Source: Sphingobium sp052327305 (GTDB taxonomy: Bacteria; Pseudomonadota; Alphaproteobacteria; Sphingomonadales; Sphingomonadaceae). Taken from it: a stretch of 64,000 bases of DNA. The translations under genes were made by a program, and so were the position numbers. Below, in pieces: positions 24,809-33,124 of the stretch. How positions within the stretch are numbered: position 1 is the stretch's first letter; every line of letters begins with the position of its first letter. The notes below the pieces were generated by a model that ran no database searches, had not been told where the DNA came from, and saw only the letters and a list, made by a program, of their open reading frames with translations. The stretch spans positions 434,001 through 498,000 of the forward strand of contig NZ_CP182486.1 of assembly GCF_052327305.1 (NCBI RefSeq), in the 5' to 3' direction.

Positions 24809-26691
24809 GCCTCGCCCCCTCCTACAGGCTCGATCCGCACGAGCAGTGCCTCCACCTGAACCTGTGCGCCGACTTCCGCCAAAAGCTCAGACACTATGCC
24901 GTCGAACGGGGCTGTCAGTGTGTGCTCCATCTTCATGGCTTCCAGAGTGAGCAGCTTCTGCCCTTTTACTACGGCCTGCCCCTCGCTCACCTCCACGGCA
25001 ATGATGCGGCCAGGCATGGGCGCAAGAATAGCGCCGGAAGCGGTGCTTTCACCGCCCGCCCCGCGCTCCTGCGGCAATGCCAGTCGATAGGCCTCGCCGC
25101 TCTCGAAAAACACCAGTGCGTCGCCATCCTTGATATGGCCAAAAAACGCATCTTCGCCGGGCTGGGAAAGCGACAAGGTTCGCTCTTCTCCATCAAGAAC
25201 GAAGTTTCCATTCGTGATCGGGGCGCCGTTCATCCGAAAACCCCGCAAGTCCTTCGCCACAGCCTGAACCACGGGGCCGATCAATTCCTCGGCCGCAGCG
25301 CGCAACAGGGTTGGCGGGGGTTTGGTGGCCAGCGCATCGACATGCTCAGCAATATATCCCGTCGTGATATTACCCGCCCGAAAAGCCTCTTCGTCGAGCA
25401 GGCGGGCAAGAAAGCCGGCGTTAGTCCTGACCGGCCAGACTTCTACCGAACGGCACAGGCCGCCAAGGCTCTCGATCGCGGCGTCGCGATCGACCCCGGT
25501 TCCAATCAGTTTGGCGATCATCGGATCGTAGAAGGGTGAGATTGCATCGCCCGGCTCCACGCCCGTTTCGACACGTTCATTCCAGTTCTTCACCAGAGAG
25601 AAATGCTCAAGCCGCCCGGTGCTCGGAAGAAAGCCCGTGGCCGGATCCTCCGCATAGAGCCGCGCTTCGACAGCATGACCGTTGATCGAGAGTTCATCCT
25701 GCCGCTTAGGTAGCCGCTCGCCGCTGGCGACACGGAGCTGCCACTCCACGAGATCCTGCCCTGTGATTTCCTCGGTTACGGGATGCTCGACCTGTAGCCG
25801 CGTGTTCATTTCCATGAACCAGATGCTGTCGGGCTTGATATATCCGGCCGAACCGTCGGCGATGAACTCCACCGTCCCCGCCCCGACATAGTTCACGGCT
25901 CTGGCCGCGCGCACGGCAATGTCGCAGATCGCGGTGCGGGTGAACTCCGTCACCCCCGGCGCAGGCGCCTCCTCGATCACCTTCTGATGGCGGCGCTGAA
26001 GCGAACAGTCCCGCTCGAACAGGTGGACGATGTTGCCGTGGGCATCGCCAAAGACCTGCACCTCGATATGGCGCGGCGAGAGGATATATTTCTCGATCAG
26101 CACCCGGTCGTCGCTGAAGGACGCCTCCGCCTCACGTTTGCAGGAGGTCAGCGCATCAAGAAAATCGGCGGGCTCGTCGACCCGGCGCATACCCTTGCCA
26201 CCGCCTCCGGCGATCGCCTTGATAAGCAACGGATAGCCAATCAGATCGGCCTCAGCCTTCAGGCGCTCGGAAGACTGGTCCTCACCCAGATAACCCGGCG
26301 TCACCGGCACGCCGGCCGCCTGCATCAGCGATTTTGCCGCGTCCTTAAGGCCCATGGCGCGAATGCTGCGGGGCGTGGCGCCGACCCAGATGAGGCCGGC
26401 ATCCATCACCGCCTGCGCGAAATCGGCATTCTCGCTGAGAAAGCCATAGCCGGGGTGGATCGCCTCCGCACCCGTCGCGAGCGCGGCGGCGATGATCTTC
26501 TCGCCCGCCAGATAGCTCTGCCGCGCTGGCGATGGCCCGATATGCACGGCCTCGTCAGCTTGGCGAACATGCAGCGCCTTCGCGTCCGCATCGGAATAGA
26601 TCGCGATGGTGCGGATACCCATCGCCCTTGCGGTGCGGATGATCCGGCAGGCAATCTCGCCGCGATTGGCAATGAGAAGAGAGGAGATCAC
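24805..26691 (-). CDS. liuD: Methylcrotonyl-CoA carboxylase alpha (biotin carboxylase/carrier) subunit
   Basis: The 628-residue protein carries a biotin carboxylase (SSLLIANRGEIACRII at the start, GGGGKGMR glycine loop, ATP-grasp core), a linker domain and a C-terminal biotinyl domain with LEAMKMEH, biotinyl-Lys near residue 587. With the carboxyltransferase upstream and isovaleryl-CoA dehydrogenase in the operon, 3-methylcrotonyl-CoA is the probable substrate. The frame is open to 26805, but the GTG at 26691 forms a GTGA overlap with the upstream stop and gives the family N-terminus. A related carrier domain occurs at the far end of the window. Confidence 0.93.
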   Translation of the reverse strand: MISSLLIANRGEIACRIIRTARAMGIRTIAIYSDADAKALHVRQADEAVHIGPSPARQSYLAGEKIIAAALATGAEAIHPGYGFLSENADFAQAVMDAGLIWVGATPRSIRAMGLKDAAKSLMQAAGVPVTPGYLGEDQSSERLKAEADLIGYPLLIKAIAGGGGKGMRRVDEPADFLDALTSCKREAEASFSDDRVLIEKYILSPRHIEVQVFGDAHGNIVHLFERDCSLQRRHQKVIEEAPAPGVTEFTRTAICDIAVRAARAVNYVGAGTVEFIADGSAGYIKPDSIWFMEMNTRLQVEHPVTEEITGQDLVEWQLRVASGERLPKRQDELSINGHAVEARLYAEDPATGFLPSTGRLEHFSLVKNWNERVETGVEPGDAISPFYDPMIAKLIGTGVDRDAAIESLGGLCRSVEVWPVRTNAGFLARLLDEEAFRAGNITTGYIAEHVDALATKPPPTLLRAAAEELIGPVVQAVAKDLRGFRMNGAPITNGNFVLDGEERTLSLSQPGEDAFFGHIKDGDALVFFESGEAYRLALPQERGAGGESTASGAILAPMPGRIIAVEVSEGQAVVKGQKLLTLEAMKMEHTLTAPFDGIVSELLAEVGAQVQVEALLVRIEPVGGGEA

Positions 26692-28289
26692 ATCCGGAAC
26701 ACCCCGAAGCGGGGCGCCTCCGGGATCGGCGCGTTGAGACAGGCCGCGAAGGCGAGGCCGAGCACGTCGCGGGTCTGGGCGGGGTCGATGATGCCGTCGT
26801 CCCACAATCGCGCCGTGGCATGCCAGGGATTGCCTTCATCCTCGTATTTTTCGCGGATTGGCGCCTTGAACGCTTCGGCCTGCTCCGGTGTCCATGTTTC
26901 CGCGTAGCGGTGGACAGTGGCGAGCACAGAGGCGGCCTGTTCCCCGCCCATCACGCTGATCCGGCTGTTGGGCCATGAAAAAAGGAAGCGCGGGCCATAG
27001 GCACGGCCGCACATGCCGTAATTGCCCGCGCCGAACGATCCGCCGATCAGCACCGTGACCTTGGGCACTTGCGCTGTCGCCACTGCCGTCACCAGCTTTG
27101 CGCCGTGCTTTGCAATGCCTTCCGCTTCATATTTGCCACCCACCATGAAGCCGGAGATGTTCTGCAGGAACAGCAGCGGGATACGTCGCTGGCAGGCGAG
27201 TTCAATGAAATGCGCGCCTTTCTGCGCGCTTTCGCTGAACAGCACGCCGTTATTAGCGAGGATCGCAACCGGCATGCCCCAGATATGGGCAAAGCCGCAG
27301 ACGAGCGTACTGCCATACAGCGCCTTGAACTCGTGGAATTCGCTACCATCCACAATGCGGGCGATCACGTCATGCACATCGTAGGGCGCACGGACATCTT
27401 CGGGGATGATGCCGTAAAGCTCCTCTGCAGCGAAGCGCGGCGGGCGGGGATCAACAAGCGCGACGTCGGGCGTGCGATAAGTAGGCAGATGGCTCACGAT
27501 ATCCCGAACGATCGTCAGCGCATGTGCGTCATTCTCGGCGAGATGATCGACCACGCCGGACTTGCGGGCATGAAGCTCACCGCCGCCCAACTCCTCGGCA
27601 GTGATTTCCTCGCCTGTCGCCGCCTTCACCAGCGGCGGGCCGGCAAGGAAGATCGTCCCCTGCCCGCGCACAATGACCGTTTCGTCAGACATCGCCGGCA
27701 CATAGGCGCCGCCCGCCGTGCAGCTTCCCATCACACAGGCGATCTGCGGGATACCAAGCGCCGACATATTCGCCTGATTGAAGAAGATACGGCCGAAATG
27801 CTCCTTGTCCGGGAAGACTTCGCTCTGGTGCGGCAGATTGGCGCCGCCACTATCCACGAGATAGATGCAGGGCAGCCGGTTCTCCTGCGCGATCTCCTGC
27901 GCGCGCAAATGCTTCTTCACGGTCAGCGGATAGTAAGTTCCGCCCTTCACCGTCGCATCATTGCAGACGATCATCACCTGCCGGCCAGACACGCGACCGA
28001 TACCGGCAATCACGCCCGCGCCCGGGACCTCGTCCTTATATAGGCCGTTCGCCGCCAACTGTCCGATTTCGAGAAAGGGCGATCCGGGATCGAGCAGGCG
28101 CTCGACCCGCTCGCGAGGGAGCAGCTTACCGCGCGCGATCTGCCTTTCGCGCGACCCCTCCGGCCCGCCAAGCGCGGCCTGCGCCACATCCGCATGAAGA
28201 CGATCGCGCAAGGCCCAATTATGCGCGGCGCGGGCACGGAAGGTCTCGCTCTCCACATCGACGGCGGTCGTGAGAACAGGCCCGCTCAT
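26688..28289 (-). CDS. liuB: Methylcrotonyl-CoA carboxylase beta (carboxyltransferase) subunit
   Basis: The 533-residue acyl-CoA carboxyltransferase has the crotonase-fold halves with CNDATVKGGTYYPLTVKKHL, SGGANLPHQSEVFPD, CTAGGAYVPAMSDE and the C-terminal GGSFGAGNYGMCGRAY. These are characteristic of the methylcrotonyl-CoA/geranyl-CoA group rather than of the propionyl-CoA beta subunit. It transfers the carboxyl group from biotin on the alpha subunit to methylcrotonyl-CoA in leucine breakdown. The stop overlaps the alpha-subunit start, and the start overlaps the stop of the small membrane protein gene by four bases. Confidence 0.94.
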   Translation of the reverse strand: MSGPVLTTAVDVESETFRARAAHNWALRDRLHADVAQAALGGPEGSRERQIARGKLLPRERVERLLDPGSPFLEIGQLAANGLYKDEVPGAGVIAGIGRVSGRQVMIVCNDATVKGGTYYPLTVKKHLRAQEIAQENRLPCIYLVDSGGANLPHQSEVFPDKEHFGRIFFNQANMSALGIPQIACVMGSCTAGGAYVPAMSDETVIVRGQGTIFLAGPPLVKAATGEEITAEELGGGELHARKSGVVDHLAENDAHALTIVRDIVSHLPTYRTPDVALVDPRPPRFAAEELYGIIPEDVRAPYDVHDVIARIVDGSEFHEFKALYGSTLVCGFAHIWGMPVAILANNGVLFSESAQKGAHFIELACQRRIPLLFLQNISGFMVGGKYEAEGIAKHGAKLVTAVATAQVPKVTVLIGGSFGAGNYGMCGRAYGPRFLFSWPNSRISVMGGEQAASVLATVHRYAETWTPEQAEAFKAPIREKYEDEGNPWHATARLWDDGIIDPAQTRDVLGLAFAACLNAPIPEAPRFGVFRM

Positions 28290-28546
28290 GCCGGCTCCTT
28301 CTTGCGGATGAGATAGCGATAGACGCCGGCAGCGTTAATCGCCAGCAGTGCGATATTCTGCCAGCCGATCCCTTCGCTGTCTTCCGCCAGAAAACCCCAG
28401 GCAATGAGCGCGAGCGAACTGGTGACGAAGAGCACGAAGGCCCAGCCAGTGATCCGCCGTCCAAGATCCAGCGCGACAATCAGTGCAGCGAGCACGGCCA
28501 CGCCTGCGCCATAATATTGCAACGCCGTGAGGATAAAGTCGCTCAT
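28286..28546 (-). CDS. Small membrane protein within the liu operon
   Basis: The 86-residue protein starts MSDFILTALQYYGAGVAVLA and has three hydrophobic stretches, near residues 10-30, 34-52 and 62-80, with a basic end (RYLIRKKEPA). The pattern is like the CBU_0592-type small membrane proteins; I give that only as a resemblance. Its start overlaps the isovaleryl-CoA dehydrogenase stop and its stop overlaps the liuB start, so it is fully embedded in the operon and should be made with the enzymes. Its function is unknown. The reading frame is open beyond the start, but inside the dehydrogenase gene. Confidence 0.8.
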   Translation of the reverse strand: MSDFILTALQYYGAGVAVLAALIVALDLGRRITGWAFVLFVTSSLALIAWGFLAEDSEGIGWQNIALLAINAAGVYRYLIRKKEPA

Positions 28547-29697
28547 GCCGCGCCGACCAGTTCCCGGCCAATCAGCATCCGGCGGATCTCGTTGGTTCCG
28601 GCACCGATATCCAGCAGCTTGGCGTCGCGCATGTAGCGCTCGACTGGCCAGTCCGTGGTGTAGCCTGCGCCACCCAGCGCCTGCACGGCCTCCAGCGCCA
28701 CCTTCACCGCATTCTCGCTGGCCAATAGGATAGCGCCCGCCGCATCGAAGCGCGTGGTGCGCCCCGCATCGCAACTCTTCGCAACGGCATAGACATAAGC
28801 GCGGGCGGAGTTCAGCGCGACATACATGTCCGCCACCTTGGCTTGCATGAGCTGAAAGGCGCCGATGGGCTTGCCGAACTGCTTGCGCTCCCGAACATAA
28901 GGCAAGACCACATCGAGGCACGCGGCCATGATGCCAAGCTGGACCCCTGCGAGAACCGTGCGTTCATAGTCAAGCCCGCTCATCAGAACCGCCGCGCCGT
29001 TGCCCACGCCGCCCATCACATTGGCATCCGGCACGAAGCAATTGTCGAACACCAGTTCGGCCGTGGGGGAGCCACGCATCCCCATCTTCTCGATCTTCTG
29101 GCCGATCGAGAATCCCGGCGTTCCCTTTTCGATGAGGAAGGTGGTGATACCCTTTGAGCCGGCGTCGCGATCCGTCCGGGCATAGACCACCAGCGTCTGT
29201 GCGTAAGGGGCATTGGTGATCCAATATTTCGTGCCGTTGAGTACCCAGCCATCGTCGAACCGCCGGGCGGCGAGCTTCATCGAGACCACATCGGAGCCTG
29301 CCCCCGCCTCTGACATGGCCAGTGATCCGACATGCGCGCCGGAGATGAGACCCGGCAGATATTTCGCTTTTTGCTCAGGGCTGGCCCAGCGGGCGATCTG
29401 GTTTACGCACAGATTGGAGTGCGCGCCATAGGAGAGCCCCACGGAGCCGGACGCCCGCGAAATCTCCTCGCAGGCGAGGACGTGCTCAAGATAGCCAAGG
29501 CCAAGGCCGCCGTCCGCTTCGGGCACCGTAATGCCATGCAGGCCGAGAGCGCCCATTTCCGGCCAGAGATCCTGTGGGAACCAGTCTTCCGCGTCGATCC
29601 GACGAGCCAGCGGCGCGATCCGTTCGTCCGCGAAACGTCGGACCGTATCCCGGATCATGTCGGCGGTTTCGCCAAGGCCGAAGTCCAGCCCTTCCAT
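28543..29697 (-). CDS. liuA: Isovaleryl-CoA dehydrogenase
   Basis: The 384-residue acyl-CoA dehydrogenase oxidises isovaleryl-CoA to 3-methylcrotonyl-CoA with FAD, passing electrons to ETF. It shows MSEAGAGSDVVSMK, WITNAPYAQT, and the Glu in MSGLDYERTVLAG, which matches the unusual position of the catalytic base in isovaleryl-CoA dehydrogenases. The C-terminus has GGAGYTTDWPVERYMRDAK and GTNEIRRMLIGREL. The ATG at 29697 is preceded by GGCAGGAGAGCGAT, a good ribosome site. It heads the operon liuA - small membrane gene - liuB - liuD - maoC - citE. Confidence 0.95.
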   Translation of the reverse strand: MEGLDFGLGETADMIRDTVRRFADERIAPLARRIDAEDWFPQDLWPEMGALGLHGITVPEADGGLGLGYLEHVLACEEISRASGSVGLSYGAHSNLCVNQIARWASPEQKAKYLPGLISGAHVGSLAMSEAGAGSDVVSMKLAARRFDDGWVLNGTKYWITNAPYAQTLVVYARTDRDAGSKGITTFLIEKGTPGFSIGQKIEKMGMRGSPTAELVFDNCFVPDANVMGGVGNGAAVLMSGLDYERTVLAGVQLGIMAACLDVVLPYVRERKQFGKPIGAFQLMQAKVADMYVALNSARAYVYAVAKSCDAGRTTRFDAAGAILLASENAVKVALEAVQALGGAGYTTDWPVERYMRDAKLLDIGAGTNEIRRMLIGRELVGAA

Positions 29698-29802
29698 ATC
29701 GCTCTCCTGCCTTCTTTCCCGCGAACGATACAACAACGCATCATGAGCGGAAAAGCCGAACCTGACTATGCCGGGTAATTTTGTTACCGGAGAGTGTAAT
29801 TT

Positions 29803-30003
29803 CTATTCGTCAGTCAGGTCAAGATAGGCGACCACATCATTATCCGTCGCGATGAACAATCCTGCCTGGATGTCCTCTGGCTGTGCGGCCGCCATTCTCA
29901 GGGCGTCCGCCAACGTTCCGTACATGAGCGTCTCCGCGCCGCCGCCCTCGCTGTCGGATAGATGATAAAGCCGAACCGTCACATGGTCAGAAGTACTGCG
30001 CAT
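29803..30003 (-). CDS. Small hypothetical protein
   Basis: This 66-residue acidic protein (MRSTSDHVTVRLYHLSDSE...) ends DNDVVAYLDLTDE and has a compact alpha/beta pattern with GTLADALRMAAAQPEDIQAG. I do not recognise it. It lies six bases after the stop of the ferredoxin-like gene on the same strand and is probably co-transcribed with it. No motif suggests a role, though its position hints at a helper of the adjacent Fe-S or J-domain proteins. Confidence 0.6.
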   Translation of the reverse strand: MRSTSDHVTVRLYHLSDSEGGGAETLMYGTLADALRMAAAQPEDIQAGLFIATDNDVVAYLDLTDE

Positions 30004-30009
30004 CCGGGC

Positions 30010-30327
30010 TCAGTCCTTGAGGCCGATTTCGTGCGCAAGCGCATCGAGATTGGCGCCGGGCCGCACGATCAGCCACTGGTCGGGGTGACGGGTATCCACC
30101 ACGGTAACGGCACGCTTGGGGCAGATATCGAGGCAGGAGACCTCGATGATCCCAGCCTTCGCCTTTGGCCCCTTGCCAAGCGCCAGATGCTTGCGAAGGG
30201 CCTTAGCCAGCGGTCGTTTGCCATCCGGCCCGAAGCCGCCGCCCAGCTTCTTCGAGCATTTGCGGCAGACGAGCACCGTGCCCGACCAGCGCGAACGGAC
30301 CTTGCGGGTGGTCAAGCGGGCTTCCAC
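30010..30327 (-). CDS. Thioredoxin-like [2Fe-2S] ferredoxin-domain protein
   Basis: The 105-residue protein has cysteines in the pattern of thioredoxin-fold 2Fe-2S ferredoxins: C-x2-C in LVCRKCSKKLGG and C-x3-C in EVSCLDICPKRAVTV. It is therefore likely an electron carrier or an Fe-S donor; the partner is unknown. The first 16 bases overlap the 3' end of the J-domain gene, so translation may be coupled. The remaining residues are basic at the N-terminus and acidic at the C-terminus. Confidence 0.82.
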   Translation of the reverse strand: MEARLTTRKVRSRWSGTVLVCRKCSKKLGGGFGPDGKRPLAKALRKHLALGKGPKAKAGIIEVSCLDICPKRAVTVVDTRHPDQWLIVRPGANLDALAHEIGLKD

Positions 30328-30848
30328 GTGCGCCGCTCCTCGGCGGTCCGCAGCACATCATAGGCGACCTGCACTGCCTGAAAACGTTCGGCGGAGGCGG
30401 CATCGCCCGGTCGCACATCCGGATGCAGTTCTTTGGCGAGACCCCGATAGGCCTTCTTCACTGCCTCAAAATCAGCGTCGCTTTCCAGACCCAGCACATC
30501 GAGCGCACGCATCTCGTCGCGTGAACGCGTGCCGTCGCCCGGCCCCGCCCATTGATGATGGGCGCTGGTCTTGTAGCCGGAGGCATCGCGCTGCTCGTCA
30601 TGCATTCGGCGGTTGCGCTCTTCCTCATCCAAGCCCTGAAAATAATCCCATCCGCGATTATACTCAGCGGCATGGTCCTGGCAGAAATACCAGCGCTCCG
30701 GGCTATTGGGCGATTTGGGCGCCGGGCAGTTTCCTGGTTGATCGCAGCCATGCCGGTCGCACAGACGCACAGCCTGCGCTTCGCGTGACGCGCCGTAGCT
30801 CCTCCAGCGAGGGAAACCCCAGTCGTTATTCCGTCTCTGTCCAGCCAT
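30312..30848 (-). CDS. J-domain (DnaJ-class) co-chaperone
   Basis: The C-terminal third (about residues 115-178) is a J domain with the required HPD in KELHPDVRPGD and the helices LDVLGLESDADFEAVKKAYRGLAK. The N-terminal part has a CxxxxC-like cluster (RLCDRHGCDQPGNCPAP) and a Cys/His pair in WYFCQDHAAEYNRGW that may bind a metal. This layout, with J domain last, occurs in many alphaproteobacterial DnaJ-family proteins; it should stimulate an Hsp70. The ATG at 30848 gives 178 residues; the frame extends slightly further to 30884. Confidence 0.85.
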   Translation of the reverse strand: MAGQRRNNDWGFPRWRSYGASREAQAVRLCDRHGCDQPGNCPAPKSPNSPERWYFCQDHAAEYNRGWDYFQGLDEEERNRRMHDEQRDASGYKTSAHHQWAGPGDGTRSRDEMRALDVLGLESDADFEAVKKAYRGLAKELHPDVRPGDAASAERFQAVQVAYDVLRTAEERRTWKPA

Positions 30849-30898
30849 CAGGCCTGTTCTAATCCCATTGCGCCGCTCACGCATAGCGTCATCAAAAA

Positions 30899-31320
30899 TG
30901 CCAGGCGGCCTGTAAGCCGGGTTCTGTCCACCGCCGCCGTATCCACGAGTGGACGCACGGACGGATGGGCGATCATTCCTCTAGGACGCGCATTGCTGCG
31001 CGCCTCAAGCAACCAACCCGGACGGTCTCGGCTGAAACAAGCCTAGCGAACATAAGTCCGCGCGCCGCCCCTATTCGGTCTTGCTCCCGGTGGGGTTTAC
31101 CTGGCCGCCCGCCGTTGCCGGGGGCGCGGTGCGCTCTTACCGCACCCTTTCACTGTTCACGGGGCCGAAGCCTGTCGTGATCTTGTCTCTGTGGCACTTT
31201 CCCTGATCCCGGCTCTCGCCGAGACCGCCGGACGTTATCCGGCACCGCCGTTTCATGGAGCCCGGACTTTCCTCGCCGGGCTTACACCCGCCGCGATCGC
31301 CCGGCCGCCTAGCCGGCCCG
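30899..31320 (-). ncRNA. rnpB: RNase P RNA (class A)
   Basis: On the minus strand the molecule has the universal pieces: GAGGAAAGTCCGGGCTCC near the 5' end, GGTAAACCCCACCGGGAGCAAG in the middle, and ACAGAACCCGGCTTACAGG near the 3' end, the first and last pairing as helix P4. A terminal pairing of GGCGGCC with GGCCGCC closes the ends, and CATTTTTGAT follows. Exact ends are uncertain by a few bases. It processes the 5' ends of tRNAs. It lies between the small membrane peptide gene and the J-domain gene. Confidence 0.95.
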
Positions 31321-31355
31321 ATATAGGGCGGGAAATTTCCCATGTCATCCCGCGA

Positions 31356-31487
31356 TCAGAGCACATCTCCGAACATGAACCAGAGCAACGCGAACCAGGC
31401 GAAAAGCCCGACTATGCCAATGACCACGCCAGATCGCTCACGTAGCCAGTTGCCGCCGCCGGCGCGCTCCTCGTCGTCTTTTGCCAT
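31356..31487 (-). CDS. 43-residue single-pass membrane peptide
   Basis: The frame MAKDDEERAGGGNWLRE... has a charged N-terminus and one strong transmembrane helix (GVVIGIVGLFAWFALLWFMF) at residues 20-40. The ATG lies two bases after the amidase stop, so reinitiation from the amidase is likely. No family is recognised. It could modify or localise the amidase or simply be a conserved membrane peptide; nothing further can be seen. Confidence 0.55.
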   Translation of the reverse strand: MAKDDEERAGGGNWLRERSGVVIGIVGLFAWFALLWFMFGDVL

Positions 31488-31489
31488 GC

Positions 31490-32173
31490 TCAGTCGTTGC
31501 CGCGCGGTCGGGGCAGCAGAAGCGCGAGCAAAATCGCCCGGCATTCGCCATCGATCACGCCATCGATCAGTTCCGGACGGAAGCGCCGCTGGAACGCCAT
31601 CACCGCGGCCTGCGGCTCGGTAATGTCATAGCCAAACCGCTCGAGCGCAAGCATGAAGCCCCCGTCCGACCAGTGCGGGTCCATGAGGTTCCGTGTCGGC
31701 CGGGGCAGCGCGAGGCGGAGCCGGGCCAGCTTATCCCAGGGGAAAAGTTCGCCCGGATCGAGCTTGCGGGCCGGGGCTACATCTGAGTGGCCGACGACAT
31801 TGCCTCGCGTGATCCCGTATCGCTCCTTGATATCGTGCACGAGCGGAATGAGCGCGCCGAGTTGGGAGTCGGGGAAAGGCCGATATCCCCACTCATGGCC
31901 GGGATTGACGATCTCAATGCCGATGCTGGCGGAGTTGATGTCCGTCATCCCGCGCCAGTAGGACTTCCCCGCGTGCCAGGCCCGCTTGCTCTCGTCGACC
32001 ATCCGCACGACCTGCCCGTCCTCGGTCACGACATAATGGGCGGAAACCTTCGACTCCGGATTGGCGAGCCAGCTGATCGCGGATGCCGCGTCGGGCATTC
32101 CGGTATAATGCAGAACCAGCACGGAAACAGGCAGGCTACGCTCATCGAAATTGGGCGACGGCGTCTCGATCAT
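31490..32173 (-). CDS. N-acetylmuramoyl-L-alanine amidase (Amidase_2 type)
   Basis: The 227-residue zinc amidase has the AmpD/T7-lysozyme-like fold with VLVLHYTGM holding the first zinc His, IGIEIVNPGHEWGY, and VVGHSDVAPARKLDPGELFPW with the second His and catalytic Asp/Lys. The C-terminal 60 residues (YDITEPQAAVMAFQRRF) are a peptidoglycan-binding-like helix bundle. No signal peptide is seen, so it is likely cytosolic AmpD-like, acting on muropeptides in recycling. It follows cheR by about 110 bases on the same strand. Confidence 0.92.
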   Translation of the reverse strand: MIETPSPNFDERSLPVSVLVLHYTGMPDAASAISWLANPESKVSAHYVVTEDGQVVRMVDESKRAWHAGKSYWRGMTDINSASIGIEIVNPGHEWGYRPFPDSQLGALIPLVHDIKERYGITRGNVVGHSDVAPARKLDPGELFPWDKLARLRLALPRPTRNLMDPHWSDGGFMLALERFGYDITEPQAAVMAFQRRFRPELIDGVIDGECRAILLALLLPRPRGND

Positions 32174-32281
32174 CTGAGTTTCGTTGCTTATCCCGCGTTG
32201 AGCAAAGGTGCTCTTTACGCAATCCTAGAGCATTGGCGCTGGCGATCAATGGCTTCGCGCGCCAGCCCCCATCGGGACGAG

Positions 32282-33124
32282 TCAGCTCGCCTGCCGCAAC
32301 AGCGCCGCAGGTTCCGCGCGATATGCGCAGCGCATATCCGCATTCAGCGAGAATGCACTTCGGCATCCCACCAGCGTCTCTCCGGCTCCCAGCACGAGAT
32401 AGGCGCCCGGCTTCGCATAGCGCTCCAGATTGGCGCATGCTTTCACGCGCGCGGCCTCCGGGAAATACAGCATCACATTGCGGCACAAAATGAGATCGAA
32501 GGGCTCCGGCGGAAGCGTGGGACGGAGAATATCGTCGGTCTGGAAATGCACCATCTTGCGGATTTCCGCTGCGATCTCCCACTCCTCCCCCGTCGGCTCG
32601 AACCAGCGGAGCAGATCATCGATGGAAAGCCCGCGCTGCACCTCCATCTGCGCAAACCGGCCTTTGCGCGCATTGTCTATGGACAAGGGCGAGACATCGG
32701 TGGCGACAATAGATATTTTCCAGCCATTCCAGAGTGCGCCCATACGCATGATCATCATCGCGACGGAGTATGGCTCCATGCCCGTGGAGCAGCCGACGCT
32801 CCAGATGCGCAGGGACTTGTTCTTCGCCTCGTCTCGCAGCGCAGGCAGAATGTCATGCTCAAGCGCCTGAAACACGGGCAGATCACGAAAGAAGGAGGTC
32901 TCGTGATTCAGCATCGCATCAACGGCCCGCACTCTGACCGATCGATCCCCGCCGGCATTGATCCGCTCAACAAGCTGAGGCAGATCCGCCAGCCCAAGTT
33001 CCTTCATCAGCGGCCGGAGCGCTGTTTCGATCCGCCAGACCCTGCTCTGCGCGATCTCCTGTCCGGTTTCGCTGGTCAGCAACTCAGCCAGCGCGCGGAG
33101 AGCATGGTCGGAGCGACCGATCAT
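32282..33124 (-). CDS. cheR: Chemotaxis protein methyltransferase CheR
   Basis: CheR methylates glutamates of chemoreceptors using SAM. The 280-residue protein has the N-terminal helical domain (LAELLTSETGQEIAQSRVWRIETAL), then the methyltransferase with NHETSFFRD, IWSVGCSTGMEPYSVAM, VATDVSPLSIDNARKG and LILCRNVMLYF. No pentapeptide-tether or TPR domain is attached. The start ATG at 33124 overlaps the cheB stop by three bases; the longer frame to 33328 lies inside cheB. It is the last che gene of the operon. No receptor gene is in the window. Confidence 0.95.
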   Translation of the reverse strand: MIGRSDHALRALAELLTSETGQEIAQSRVWRIETALRPLMKELGLADLPQLVERINAGGDRSVRVRAVDAMLNHETSFFRDLPVFQALEHDILPALRDEAKNKSLRIWSVGCSTGMEPYSVAMMIMRMGALWNGWKISIVATDVSPLSIDNARKGRFAQMEVQRGLSIDDLLRWFEPTGEEWEIAAEIRKMVHFQTDDILRPTLPPEPFDLILCRNVMLYFPEAARVKACANLERYAKPGAYLVLGAGETLVGCRSAFSLNADMRCAYRAEPAALLRQAS

